DNA of 9,193 nucleotides from Planctomycetota bacterium (GCA_023429275.1 JAEYWB010000642.1:1-9193), one strand, 5' to 3'; positions 1-7,409 are shown, counted from the first letter of the stretch. Translations and numbers: made by a program. The notes: a model not told the origin generated them from the letters alone.

Positions 1-1
1 G

Positions 2-1228
2 AAGAACACCGCTCCGCCGGAAGTTCGCGGCAGCAGCGAAGAGCTCAGCCAGAATCCTGCCGCCGGAGCACCGTCGGGTCAGCCGGCCGATCTCTTCGCG
101 ACGAACGCCCGCATCCGGGTCCGGATCGGCAACAAGGTGAACCTCGGCTCCGGGACGATCATTGAAAGCAACCCGGGCCGCACTCTCATCATGACCTGCG
201 GACACATCTTCCGCGGCATCACCGAGGACGCGAAGATCGAAGTCGACATCGCCCCGTGGGACAAACCCCGAACGATGGTCGGAACGCTGATTCGCCACGA
301 TCTCGACGCCGACGTCGGCCTGATCTCCATCCCCACGGATCAGATTCTGCCGGCCGCTCCGGTGGCCCGACGGTCCGCCGCCCCCCGGGTTGGCGAACCG
401 ATGGTCTGCATCGGCTGCAGCGGCGGGGCCGTTCCGACGAGCGAACAGGTCCGCGTCACGGCGATCGACAAGTACGAAGGGGCCGCAACGATCGAATGCA
501 CGGGCCTTCCGGTCCAGGGCCGCTCCGGCGGCGGACTGTTCGACTCGCAGGGACGCCTTGTCGGTGCGTGCATCCATGCCGATCCCGGCGCCCAGCGCGG
601 GATCTATGCCGGCCTTCAGGCAATTCACGATCTCCTGACGCAGGCGGGATTCGCGTACCTGCATACGGACCGTGAGACGCAGGTCGCCCAGGTCGAACCT
701 CCCGCCGCGCCGAAGGCGGCCCCCGCGGCACCGGCCCGCTCCGAAGCTCCCGCCGAAGTTGCCTCCTCCGATCCCTTCCCGCGCGACGCCGGCAACGCCG
801 CCAGCTCGCCATTCGCACAGAGCCCCCCGGCCGCCGAGCCGCCGAAGGACTTCGCGTTCCAGGGGGGATCGGCCCGTCCACTCGATGTGACCGCGGACGA
901 CGCCGAGATCGTGGTCATCGTTCGCCAGAAGGGGAAGCCGCAGACTCCGGACCGCGTGATCCTGATCAACCAGGCGAGCCCGAAGTTCTTCCAGTACCTG
1001 CAGGGCGAGCTCAGCCCGAACTCGGCCCCGGGCCTCTCGTCCGCGGACCGGCCGGCTTACGAACGGGACTCCGCCCCTGTCCTGGCTGCCGATTCACGCG
1101 TGCGACGCCCGGCCCAGGACTTCGCCGCCGCGGGCGGCCCGATCGACACACGAGCCTCGAAGGCAGGCCTGCCGCAGACGACCCTCTCGGAAAAGTTCGA
1201 GCCGCGGCCGTACGTCCGCAAAAAGTAG
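2..1228 (+). CDS. Trypsin-like serine protease, 5' end outside window
   Basis: This is the 3' part of a serine endopeptidase of the trypsin/S1 fold, probably acting outside the cytoplasm. The frame is open from base 2, so the GTG at 137 is an internal Val codon and not the start. The 408 visible residues show a full catalytic triad: His68 in the block TCGHIF, Asp104 in DADVGLI, and Ser175 in GRSGGGLF. About residues 233-289 form a Pro/Ala-rich, probably disordered linker. A C-terminal segment follows with a short strand-rich stretch (AEIVVIVRQKG, then DRVILINQ) and a basic end. No PDZ domain is visible after the protease domain, which argues against a classic DegP/HtrA. The signal peptide, if present, lies upstream. 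The gene converges on the HEAT-repeat gene, 188 bases away. The family call is firm. The substrate cannot be inferred. Confidence 0.88.
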   Translation, partial: KNTAPPEVRGSSEELSQNPAAGAPSGQPADLFATNARIRVRIGNKVNLGSGTIIESNPGRTLIMTCGHIFRGITEDAKIEVDIAPWDKPRTMVGTLIRHDLDADVGLISIPTDQILPAAPVARRSAAPRVGEPMVCIGCSGGAVPTSEQVRVTAIDKYEGAATIECTGLPVQGRSGGGLFDSQGRLVGACIHADPGAQRGIYAGLQAIHDLLTQAGFAYLHTDRETQVAQVEPPAAPKAAPAAPARSEAPAEVASSDPFPRDAGNAASSPFAQSPPAAEPPKDFAFQGGSARPLDVTADDAEIVVIVRQKGKPQTPDRVILINQASPKFFQYLQGELSPNSAPGLSSADRPAYERDSAPVLAADSRVRRPAQDFAAAGGPIDTRASKAGLPQTTLSEKFEPRPYVRKK

Positions 1229-1230
1229 TC

Positions 1231-1247
1231 CTCTCGCTCCGCGAGAG
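1231..1247 (+). terminator. Hairpin directly after the protease stop codon
   Basis: A perfect 7-bp inverted repeat, CTCTCGC-TCC-GCGAGAG, begins two bases after the TAG of the protease gene, in the gap between two convergent genes. It could end transcription or protect the 3' end. No run of T follows, so it is not a textbook intrinsic terminator. The rest of the 188-base gap (1229-1416) shows nothing else I can support. Confidence 0.35.
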
Positions 1248-1416
1248 AGACGAGGGGACGATGGACGGTCATCTGACGTGACGAGGACCTTTCGATCGGA
1301 GAGTCGATGGTTTCTCGCTCATCTCGCGGAGCAAGACGGCTGCTGGCGACCGAAGCGGGCCTCTGAGGCGATTTATGTCGGCGAGAACCCCGTCTCCTCT
1401 TCGCCGCTGGCCGGCA

Positions 1417-2103
1417 TCAGAGAGCGTCCAGTTGATCCAGGAATCGCTTGACCTCCTTGCGCCGAGCGTCGAGTCCCCCTCGGGCGACGCCCTGCTTCAC
1501 CTGCTCGAGTGCTTGTGAAGTCTTCCGGGCATGATGCAAAAGTGCCCGGGCGGCCTCCTTTCGAGGACGGTCGGAGTCCTGCCCGCTGCCCAGCAGGACA
1601 AACAAGTCAGGAACCGCGGGTCCGATGTCGTACCTGGCTGCGGCCATTTTCGAGATGGCCCACGCTGCCGCTTCGGAGACAAAATGGTTCTGGTCGCTCA
1701 GCAGCCGGTGAAGTGCCGAGAAGTGCGGAGCAAAGTCGTAGCGGCGCTTGTAGACATTCCCGACAGCGAACGCCGCCATCCGACGAACTTCCCAGTCTGA
1801 ATCGGATAGCAGGTTGAGCAGCGGCGCAATGGCGGTTGCCACATCAACGCGCCACGCGCTCTGATTCTGAAAGACAACACAGGCCCAGTGCCGCACCTCG
1901 GGCGACGTGTGGCCAGCCCCTTCGATTGCCAAAGCGACGATTCCGGGTCCCATCTCCGGGTTGAGTCCCGGCTCGCCGGTGAGTCCGTTGAGAACACCCG
2001 CTTTGACGCCGGCGTCGCCAGACTGAAAGAGCTGCCTCAACCCGGCCAGATCACCAGCTTCGCGCAGAGCGTTGGCCCGATGGAACGCCGCGGTGAAATC
2101 CAT
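1417..2103 (-). CDS. HEAT-repeat protein, 228 aa
   Basis: This is an all-helical repeat protein of the HEAT/PBS-lyase-like type, which usually acts as a binding scaffold. At least four repeats are visible, near residues 53-82, 92-119, 128-155 and 163-192. Each has a hydrophobic helix followed by a turn and a second helix, for example DSDWEVRRMAAFAVGN at 101-116, and equivalent turns fall 35-39 residues apart. There is no signal peptide or membrane segment, so it is probably cytoplasmic. I chose the ATG at 2103 because GAGAGGT sits 7 bases upstream (2111-2117). A GTG at 2202 would add 33 unconvincing residues, though it would form a 4-base GTGA overlap with the adaptor stop. The gene is last in the - strand block and may be co-transcribed with the export genes. 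It uses more A/T-ending codons than its neighbours, judged by eye. Binding partner unknown. Confidence 0.8.
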   Translation of the reverse strand: MDFTAAFHRANALREAGDLAGLRQLFQSGDAGVKAGVLNGLTGEPGLNPEMGPGIVALAIEGAGHTSPEVRHWACVVFQNQSAWRVDVATAIAPLLNLLSDSDWEVRRMAAFAVGNVYKRRYDFAPHFSALHRLLSDQNHFVSEAAAWAISKMAAARYDIGPAVPDLFVLLGSGQDSDRPRKEAARALLHHARKTSQALEQVKQGVARGGLDARRKEVKRFLDQLDAL

Positions 2104-2110
2104 TGGCCGG

Positions 2111-2117
2111 ACCTCTC
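2111..2117 (-). promoter_or_regulatory. Ribosome binding site of the HEAT-repeat gene
   Basis: On the - strand this reads GAGAGGT, 7 bases before the ATG at 2103. The competing GTG at 2202 has no comparable purine run before it, so this site decides the start. Confidence 0.6.
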
Positions 2118-2198
2118 GAGCTCCCGCGTTTGTGAGCCTCCGGGCAAAGCGGCTTGAGTAGACATCTGCCCACCACCCTGACTCGGCTGCGCGCGGCG

Positions 2199-4226
2199 TC
2201 ACTGCACCCGCGTCTGCCCCATCGGACGATTCCGGGCGTTCTGAAGCGAGCTCTCGATGTACTCGGACTGCGAGACCTCCCCGTCGCCGTCCTTGTCCAT
2301 CTGGGGCAGACGGCTCTTCATGAATTCCGGAGCCTCGTCGGCGCTGAGCTTGCCGTCACCGTTCTTGTCGAGGCTCAGGAACCGCTCCTGCGGGGAGCGC
2401 TGCGGACTTCCTCCACCCGGCCCGCCTGGTCCCGGTCCTTTCGGTGAGCCGACCGGGCCGCCGGGGGCGACTGCGACGGCCGGTCCACCCGCGACTGCGG
2501 GACCGCCGGGTCCCGGTACGATGGACGTCACGCCTGGCGGCGTCGGGGCTCCCGGCGTCGCCACAGGCGGGGTCGGCGTGCCGGCGGGGATCTTCATCTC
2601 CGCGGCCTTCTTGGCCATCGCCTTGTTGGCCTCCGCCTCGATCGCCGCAATCTGTTCGACGAACCGCGACCGGGGATTCATGATCACCCGCTCGCCCGCC
2701 TTGAGGCCCCCCTTGACCTCGACATGCGTCTGGTTGGACTGTCCGACGGAAAGATCCCGCTGCTCGGGGCCGTTCTCCGTCAGGACGAAGGCGAACTGCT
2801 TGCCGACCACCGAGACGATCGACTGAACCGGAACCTGAAGGACATCCTCGCGGTTGTCGACGAGGATCTCCACCTGAGCGGTCAGACCAGGGCGGAGCGT
2901 CTTGAGCGTCTCGATATCGTCCGTCAGCTTGATCTCGGTGTCGTATTCCCGCAGGTCCATGTTCGGCCAGCGGCCCGTGATCGGGACCGACGAGACTTCA
3001 GTGACGACGCCGTTGAACGGCTGATCGGGGAAGGCTTCCATCCGGACTCGAACCGGCAGGCCGCGACGGACCGCCGCGATCTGCGATTCGTGGATCCGGC
3101 AGTCGACTTTCATCTGCGTGATGTCAGGCAGATTGATGATCGCCTGACGCTCGCGGACCTGGGCCCCCTCGGAGATCGTCTCCGGCGTGCTGCCTCCCCG
3201 GCTGCTGCTGCTCTGCAGGTTGGCGTAGACCACTTCGCCGTCCTGAGGCGCACGGATCGTGCAGGCGGCGATCTGCTTCTGCCAGCGTTCGAGCTGCGAC
3301 TTCTCGGCCTCGGCAGTCAGTCTCTTGGCCTTGATGTCCTCGTTCGCCTGGACGACCGCGGCTTCGCACTTGATCTTGGTTCGTTCCAGCTCCCGCTTGA
3401 ACTCTTCGGCGTTCGCCTTGAGCTCCGCAATGCGGCGGTTGTAGTCGAACTCCTTGAGGACCTTGAGCTCCTCGACGGCGGTGGCAAGCTTGAGCTCCGC
3501 CTGCTTGACGCCGATGCGGTCCGACTCCAGGTCGTTCTGCGTCCGGGCTCCCTTCTTGACCTGGAGCTTCGTGAGCTCGTAGGCCTCCTTGATGCGGAGC
3601 AGGTCTTCCTCGGCGATCGCGACGTTGCCGCCAAGCATGTTGACCGACTTCGGGTATTCCCCGTTCTCGAACTTGTCGAGGTCGAGATCGGCGAGTCGGA
3701 GCTTGAGCTTGACCGCTTCGATGTCGGTCTCGTTCTGCCGAAGCAGGATCTCGAGAGCCTTCTCGGCGGTGACGAGGGCCGCGTCCGCCTGGGACGACTT
3801 GATCTCCTGAAGCGTGTACTTCTCGCGGAGTGCGGAGCTGTCCAGTTCGCAGACGAGATCCCCCTTCTTGACCATCGTCCCTTCCGGAATGATCGAGATG
3901 ATCGTCGTCGAACCTTCGACGAGGCACGTCAGGGTCGCGTTGCCGGAGCTGTCGACGTGGCCGGCGACCTGCACCGAGATCAGGAACGGACCGCTCCTTG
4001 CGACATCGGTGACAAGATCGGAAAAATCCTTCCGATCCCTACCCCCCAGACCGATCTTCTCCGACAGCTGGCTCCACTTCGAGCCGAGCGCTTCCTTCCA
4101 GGCCGGCCGGACGGACATCCCGTACGCGGCGCCCGTCAAGCCAATCCCCAAGAGGGACAGGGTCAGCCAGCGACGACGCGCCGACCGAGTCGAGGTCGGG
4201 AAGGAGTTCTGCTGGTTCTGGCTCAT
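2199..4226 (-). CDS. HlyD/MFP-type periplasmic adaptor with C-terminal EF-hands, 675 aa
   Basis: This is a membrane-fusion (periplasmic adaptor) subunit that would join an inner-membrane transporter to the TolC-like duct encoded upstream. Residues 1-17 are basic and Ser-rich. A membrane anchor spans about 18-38 (RRRW then LTLSLLGIGL). The first biotinyl-lipoyl-like half lies near 98-128 (EGTMVKKGDLV). A long alpha-helical coiled-coil hairpin covers about 130-318. The second lipoyl half follows near 320-345 (ACTIRAPQDGEVVYA). The beta-barrel spans about 370-456 and the membrane-proximal domain about 458-520. A Pro/Gly/Ala linker (548-610) leads to two canonical EF-hand loops, DKNGDGKLSADE (620-631) and DKDGDGEVSQSE (644-655). 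The ATG at 4226 has AGGGA 9 bases upstream and lies inside the tolC reading frame, overlapping it by 188 bases. At 675 residues it is much longer than usual adaptors of about 350-450. The exported substrate is unknown. Confidence 0.9.
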   Translation of the reverse strand: MSQNQQNSFPTSTRSARRRWLTLSLLGIGLTGAAYGMSVRPAWKEALGSKWSQLSEKIGLGGRDRKDFSDLVTDVARSGPFLISVQVAGHVDSSGNATLTCLVEGSTTIISIIPEGTMVKKGDLVCELDSSALREKYTLQEIKSSQADAALVTAEKALEILLRQNETDIEAVKLKLRLADLDLDKFENGEYPKSVNMLGGNVAIAEEDLLRIKEAYELTKLQVKKGARTQNDLESDRIGVKQAELKLATAVEELKVLKEFDYNRRIAELKANAEEFKRELERTKIKCEAAVVQANEDIKAKRLTAEAEKSQLERWQKQIAACTIRAPQDGEVVYANLQSSSSRGGSTPETISEGAQVRERQAIINLPDITQMKVDCRIHESQIAAVRRGLPVRVRMEAFPDQPFNGVVTEVSSVPITGRWPNMDLREYDTEIKLTDDIETLKTLRPGLTAQVEILVDNREDVLQVPVQSIVSVVGKQFAFVLTENGPEQRDLSVGQSNQTHVEVKGGLKAGERVIMNPRSRFVEQIAAIEAEANKAMAKKAAEMKIPAGTPTPPVATPGAPTPPGVTSIVPGPGGPAVAGGPAVAVAPGGPVGSPKGPGPGGPGGGSPQRSPQERFLSLDKNGDGKLSADEAPEFMKSRLPQMDKDGDGEVSQSEYIESSLQNARNRPMGQTRVQ
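2262..2369 (-). other. Paired EF-hand calcium-binding loops in the adaptor
   Basis: The stretch encodes two 12-residue loops with acidic or amide residues at positions 1, 3, 5 and 12 and Gly at 6 (D620, N622, D624, G625, E631; and D644, D646, D648, G649, E655). This is the canonical calcium-ligand pattern. The spacing of 24 residues suits a compact pair. As the protein is anchored by its N terminus, the pair should sit in the periplasm. Confidence 0.85.
2397..2585 (-). repeat. Low-complexity Pro/Gly/Ala linker region
   Basis: This stretch encodes adaptor residues 548-610, made mostly of Pro, Gly, Ala, Val and Thr, with imperfect short repeats such as GGPAVA occurring twice and GPGGP-like units. 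It is probably a flexible tether between the adaptor core and the EF-hand pair. In DNA it is very GC-rich with recurring GGGCC/CCGGG-type words, a likely place for copy-number change between strains. Confidence 0.6.
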
Positions 4227-6921
4227 TCTTGAAGATCCCTGGATCCCGGTAAAAGCGGTCGTTCCACACGCCGTCCTCGCCCAGATCCATGATACCCATG
4301 TCGCGATGAATGTTGAGCCGGTTACGCTCGTAATCAGCCCAGTTTTGGATGAGGGAGTTCTGTGCGTTCAGGATCGAGTTCAAGGCCTGCAACAGGTTGT
4401 TACCGCTGACCCCGGCACTCCTCGCACCGGCTCCGGCGGCCTGTGGGGCCCGCTGCCTCAGTGTTTCATCGACCGCAAGGTCGTACTGGGTCGCCCCGAT
4501 CCGGATAGCCTGCTTCGAGGTTTCCAGGTTCTCGCGCAGAGCTTGAAGCTGACGCCAGTCGCGCCGGATTTGCTGCTTCACCGTATCTTCAGCCAACATG
4601 TACGCGCGTTTGGTTCTTTCATAGTCAATTAAGGTGGCGCGGTAGTTGTTTCGCTCAAGAATCTGATCGAGCGGCGCGGTGAACCGCATCCCGAACCGGT
4701 AACTGCTGCGGTCCCGGCGGAAGTCGAAGGGTCGATTGCCGCCGGAGGTCCCGATGTCCCCTTCGAGGACAACGTCTGCCTGGGCCTGCAGCCGGTTGGC
4801 GGCGACCTCGATCAGCCGACGGGCGTCCATGACCGCCGCACGGGCGTTCATCAGGTCGAGCCGGTTCGCGACCCCTAAGGCGACACTGTCCTCCATGCTG
4901 AGCTCGTACGGCTGCACGTGGATCAGGTCGGCCCGGACCCCGACCAATATGCCGCCGAGGTTGCGAGTCACCTGCAGGAGGTCTTCGTGTTCGTCGAGAA
5001 CCTCCAGGCGGATCGCCTCCCGTTCCTCCTTTGTGACCTCGGGCGCATCGAGGCGCTTCCGCCATTCCTCGAGCTCGGACTGTCTCTTTCCGAGCTGAGC
5101 CACGGTGACGTCGAAGATTCGCTCGTCGCGCTCGACGTCGAGCTGCACCCGCTCGCGGTTCGCCTCCTCGACGATCTGGCTGAGCCGCTCGGGAAGCTCC
5201 CGACGGAGACGGGCGAGGTCCCGCTGAACGAGATTCACTCCTTCGCTCCGGACCCGCTCAATCAGTCTTTCGTACGCATCGATCACCGCGCGAAGCTGCG
5301 CGACGGTCGGAACGTGCTCCTGCCCCGGCGGGAGGAGTTGGCCGTCAGGAGGCTCGTCGAGCGTGCTCCACGTCTGCGGAATGAAGTCGAGGACCGTCAC
5401 CTCGAGTTCGCGGATGCTTTCCTCAACGAGCGCAAACTGGTCGAGCGCGGTTTCGTCGATCGACAGCTCCATGTCGGGAGGAAGGCCGATCTGGACCTTG
5501 TAGTTGTCGAGCGCGTCCTGGAACGCCCGCCGCTGGTTGCGGAGCCGCTGCACCGCCTGCGCGTAGCTGGACTTGAGCTGGACGACGTCCAGGGTCACGG
5601 CGTTGCCGCGGACAAGGACGATGATGCTTGAGATCGCGTCCTGATAGTTCGGGTCGTTCGAGAGGGACTTGAGGATCTGCTCCTCCTCGTCGGTCATCGG
5701 TCCCGACCAGCTCAGGAGCTTGCGCTCGGCGTTGTACGTCAGCCTCCCCTGAAGACTCTCCGGGACGACGAATCCCTCCGGGAGCTTCTCAAGATCGCTT
5801 CGCGACGTCGGTGCACGGAAGGCGTTCCCCTGCTCCAGCAGGTCGACCTGCCGCTGAATGCGGTAAAGGTTCCCTTCCTCGTTGCGAACGCTCTGGGCGA
5901 CCTGCAGAAGGCCGATGTAACCGGTCGAACCTCCCGAGCCTCCCATGAGGTCGGTGAAGAGCTGCTGCCGGAACCGGGCGAGCTCGCGAGTCTGATAGAG
6001 GAGGGTCCGCTCCGACTGCGTCAGGTTCTCGAGGACCAGCTTTCGCCCCGCGTTGATGAGCAGGGGCTGCACAAGGGAGTAGGAGAGCACCGAAGCCGAA
6101 TTCGTCTGGTTGCCGCCGCTGAAGAGCCACACGGTGTTGTTCGCGAGCTCGACCGCCCACTGTCCGCCGGCCGGCAGCAGCTGGCTGACGCCGACCGCCG
6201 CGCTCGCCGTGACGTTTCCGACCCGTCCCGGAAGGGCTGTCGAGGTGACCGCCGCGCGAGGCTCGGTCCCGCCGATGCCCAGGTAGCGGACGCCGAACTG
6301 GAACCGCTCGAACGTGACGTCGAGGGCCGAGAGGTACATGTCCTCGATGTTGAACTGGTACTCGCGATTGTGGATCTGCGCAAGCTCGATCGCGTCCTGA
6401 ACCGTGAGCTTCTCGATCTTCGGCGGTCCGCACAGGTAACGACCCGTCTGCGGATCGATCTGGTCGGGAGTGAGTCCGTACCGCGCGAGCCACTGCGGGT
6501 TCTCGACACTCAGCCGGTCGCCGAACTTGTGCCAGCCTTTATAACCCTGCCAGCCGTCGACCCAGTGCATGTAGGCATGAGCCGCCGAGTCGTCCGGCGG
6601 GAGAGGGGCGAAGTCAGGATCGTGCGGATCAAAGAAGCGGCTTTCCGGATCGGGCGTGATGTCGATCCGCGGGAGCGCCCAGCGGGGGTCGTTGATCCGC
6701 TCCATCTCCGCCTCGTAGACGTCGAGGTCGGCCTGATGCCGCCAGAAGGGGCGGGAGCAGCCGGGGAAACCGGCGGCCAGCGGAGCGAGAAACAGCGCGA
6801 AGAGCGCGCGGCCCCGACGCTTCCAGGAGGAAGAGCCAGCGCCGCGAACCGGAGCACCGGAGGGCATTGGTGTCGTTGGATTGGCGGGAGGATGAGCAGG
6901 GGCGAGGTTGGGACCGTTCAC
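4039..6921 (-). CDS. TolC-family outer membrane efflux lipoprotein, 960 aa
   Basis: This is an outer membrane factor that would form the trimeric exit duct of a tripartite exporter with the adaptor encoded next. A Pro-rich start is followed by basic residues (WKRRGR, 33-38), a hydrophobic stretch (39-54) and Cys55 in GFPGC, a relaxed lipobox. Residues 60-165 form an N-terminal region rich in Asp, Pro and Trp. The outer-membrane-efflux helices and strands begin near 170 (LTVQDAIELAQIHN), continue to about 480 with an intervening segment, and resume near 670-878 (SMEDSVALGVANRLDLMNARAAV). Residues 540-660 are a charged, heptad-rich coiled-coil insertion. The usual family length is about 450-500. 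The GTG start at 6921 has AGGAG 8 bases upstream (6930-6934) and overlaps the regulator's TGA by four bases. The last 62 residues lie wholly in the overlap with the adaptor gene and look like a read-through tail. The substrate is unknown. Confidence 0.88.
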   Translation of the reverse strand: MNGPNLAPAHPPANPTTPMPSGAPVRGAGSSSWKRRGRALFALFLAPLAAGFPGCSRPFWRHQADLDVYEAEMERINDPRWALPRIDITPDPESRFFDPHDPDFAPLPPDDSAAHAYMHWVDGWQGYKGWHKFGDRLSVENPQWLARYGLTPDQIDPQTGRYLCGPPKIEKLTVQDAIELAQIHNREYQFNIEDMYLSALDVTFERFQFGVRYLGIGGTEPRAAVTSTALPGRVGNVTASAAVGVSQLLPAGGQWAVELANNTVWLFSGGNQTNSASVLSYSLVQPLLINAGRKLVLENLTQSERTLLYQTRELARFRQQLFTDLMGGSGGSTGYIGLLQVAQSVRNEEGNLYRIQRQVDLLEQGNAFRAPTSRSDLEKLPEGFVVPESLQGRLTYNAERKLLSWSGPMTDEEEQILKSLSNDPNYQDAISSIIVLVRGNAVTLDVVQLKSSYAQAVQRLRNQRRAFQDALDNYKVQIGLPPDMELSIDETALDQFALVEESIRELEVTVLDFIPQTWSTLDEPPDGQLLPPGQEHVPTVAQLRAVIDAYERLIERVRSEGVNLVQRDLARLRRELPERLSQIVEEANRERVQLDVERDERIFDVTVAQLGKRQSELEEWRKRLDAPEVTKEEREAIRLEVLDEHEDLLQVTRNLGGILVGVRADLIHVQPYELSMEDSVALGVANRLDLMNARAAVMDARRLIEVAANRLQAQADVVLEGDIGTSGGNRPFDFRRDRSSYRFGMRFTAPLDQILERNNYRATLIDYERTKRAYMLAEDTVKQQIRRDWRQLQALRENLETSKQAIRIGATQYDLAVDETLRQRAPQAAGAGARSAGVSGNNLLQALNSILNAQNSLIQNWADYERNRLNIHRDMGIMDLGEDGVWNDRFYRDPGIFKNEPEPAELLPDLDSVGASSLADPVPLGDWLDGRRVRDVRPAGLEGSARLEVEPAVGEDRSGG
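4236..4240 (-). promoter_or_regulatory. Ribosome binding site of the adaptor gene, inside tolC
   Basis: On the - strand this reads AGGGA, 9 bases before the adaptor ATG. It lies within the coding sequence of the TolC-like gene, just before the 188-base overlap, so ribosomes finishing TolC pass over it. Confidence 0.5.
4942..5304 (-). other. Coiled-coil insertion in the TolC-like protein
   Basis: Residues 540-660 are rich in Arg, Glu, Leu and Gln with repeated heptad-like spacing (for example AQLRAVIDAYERLIERV and ELPERLSQIVEEANRERVQL). They sit between the two efflux-protein halves, where ordinary TolC has only a short link. They may lengthen the periplasmic tunnel or contact the adaptor's long hairpin. 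That role is inference. Confidence 0.55.
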
Positions 6922-7397
6922 GCGGCACGCTCCTGGAGGCGGGGGACGGCCGGGGCTTGTTCGAGGGACTTCTGCAGAGTGGCGATCAGCTCCTGCAGAC
7001 CGGCGAAGACGGTCCCCTGCTCCGCGGCTGTCCAGTCGCGGAAGGCGGAGCGGAGCCGCTCCTCACGGCGGGAGGCGGCATCCTGCAGGAGCCGCAGTCC
7101 GAGGTCGCTGACCGCCAGAACGCTACGACGGCGGTCGGTGACAGAGCGCTGCCGCACCAGCAGGCCGTCGACCTGCATCCGGTCGATCAGCGTGCAGACA
7201 GTCGACTCCGACAGACCGAGCTGCCGGGCCAGAAGCGACTGCGAGCAGCATTCCAGCGTCCCCGCCAGGAGCTCGAGGACATCGACGCGCGTCGTCCCGA
7301 TGCCGAGGGGGGAATAGCATTCGCACAGGATCTCTTCGAGCAGCCGGCTGGCGTGCCTCAGCTGCGCGAGAAGCTCCGCTTCGGGTGTCTGCGCCAC
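6918..7397 (-). CDS. MarR-family transcriptional regulator, 159 aa
   Basis: This is a winged helix-turn-helix DNA-binding repressor, presumably a homodimer, that likely controls the export genes downstream and itself. Residues 1-45 give the N-terminal dimerisation helices. The HTH covers about 48-79 (SQSLLARQLGLSESTVCTLIDRMQVDGLL). The wing spans 81-96 with the family-typical D88-R89-R90 in VTDRRRSVL. C-terminal helices (105-145) complete the dimer interface. I chose GTG 7397 because AAGGA lies 7 bases upstream and the product has normal MarR length. A TTG at 7481 would add 28 residues, lacks a Shine-Dalgarno sequence and lies within a perfect inverted repeat. Five cysteines (25, 27, 50, 51, 68) are unusual and could allow redox or metal sensing. 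The stop codon overlaps the tolC start as GTGA, indicating translational coupling. Confidence 0.87.
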   Translation of the reverse strand: MAQTPEAELLAQLRHASRLLEEILCECYSPLGIGTTRVDVLELLAGTLECCSQSLLARQLGLSESTVCTLIDRMQVDGLLVRQRSVTDRRRSVLAVSDLGLRLLQDAASRREERLRSAFRDWTAAEQGTVFAGLQELIATLQKSLEQAPAVPRLQERAA

Positions 7398-7404
7398 GAT
7401 CCGG

Positions 7405-7409
7405 TCCTT
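7405..7409 (-). promoter_or_regulatory. Ribosome binding site of the marR-like gene
   Basis: On the - strand this reads AAGGA (within AAGAGAAGGA), 7 bases before the GTG at 7397. It supports the shorter start over the TTG at 7481. Confidence 0.6.

Noticed and set aside
137..139. GTG as the start of the protease gene
   Set aside because: The frame is open to the window edge with sensible sequence (RIRVRIGNKV), and starting here would cut the first strands of the trypsin fold.
1380..1416. Terminator for the HEAT-repeat gene
   Set aside because: Only a 5-bp GGCGA/TCGCC pairing with a 16-base loop-like gap and GC-rich partial dyads are visible, and no T-run.
2724..4232. 502-codon open frame on the + strand
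   Set aside because: It is exactly antisense to the adaptor gene, Leu/Asp/Arg-rich in the way antisense frames of coiled-coil genes are, and has no recognisable domain.
4918..5631. 237-codon open frame on the + strand
   Set aside because: It is antisense to the coiled-coil part of the TolC-like gene, with mirror-image composition.
6370..7317. 315-codon open frame on the + strand
   Set aside because: It runs antisense across both the TolC and regulator genes, with Arg/Ser-rich low-quality composition.
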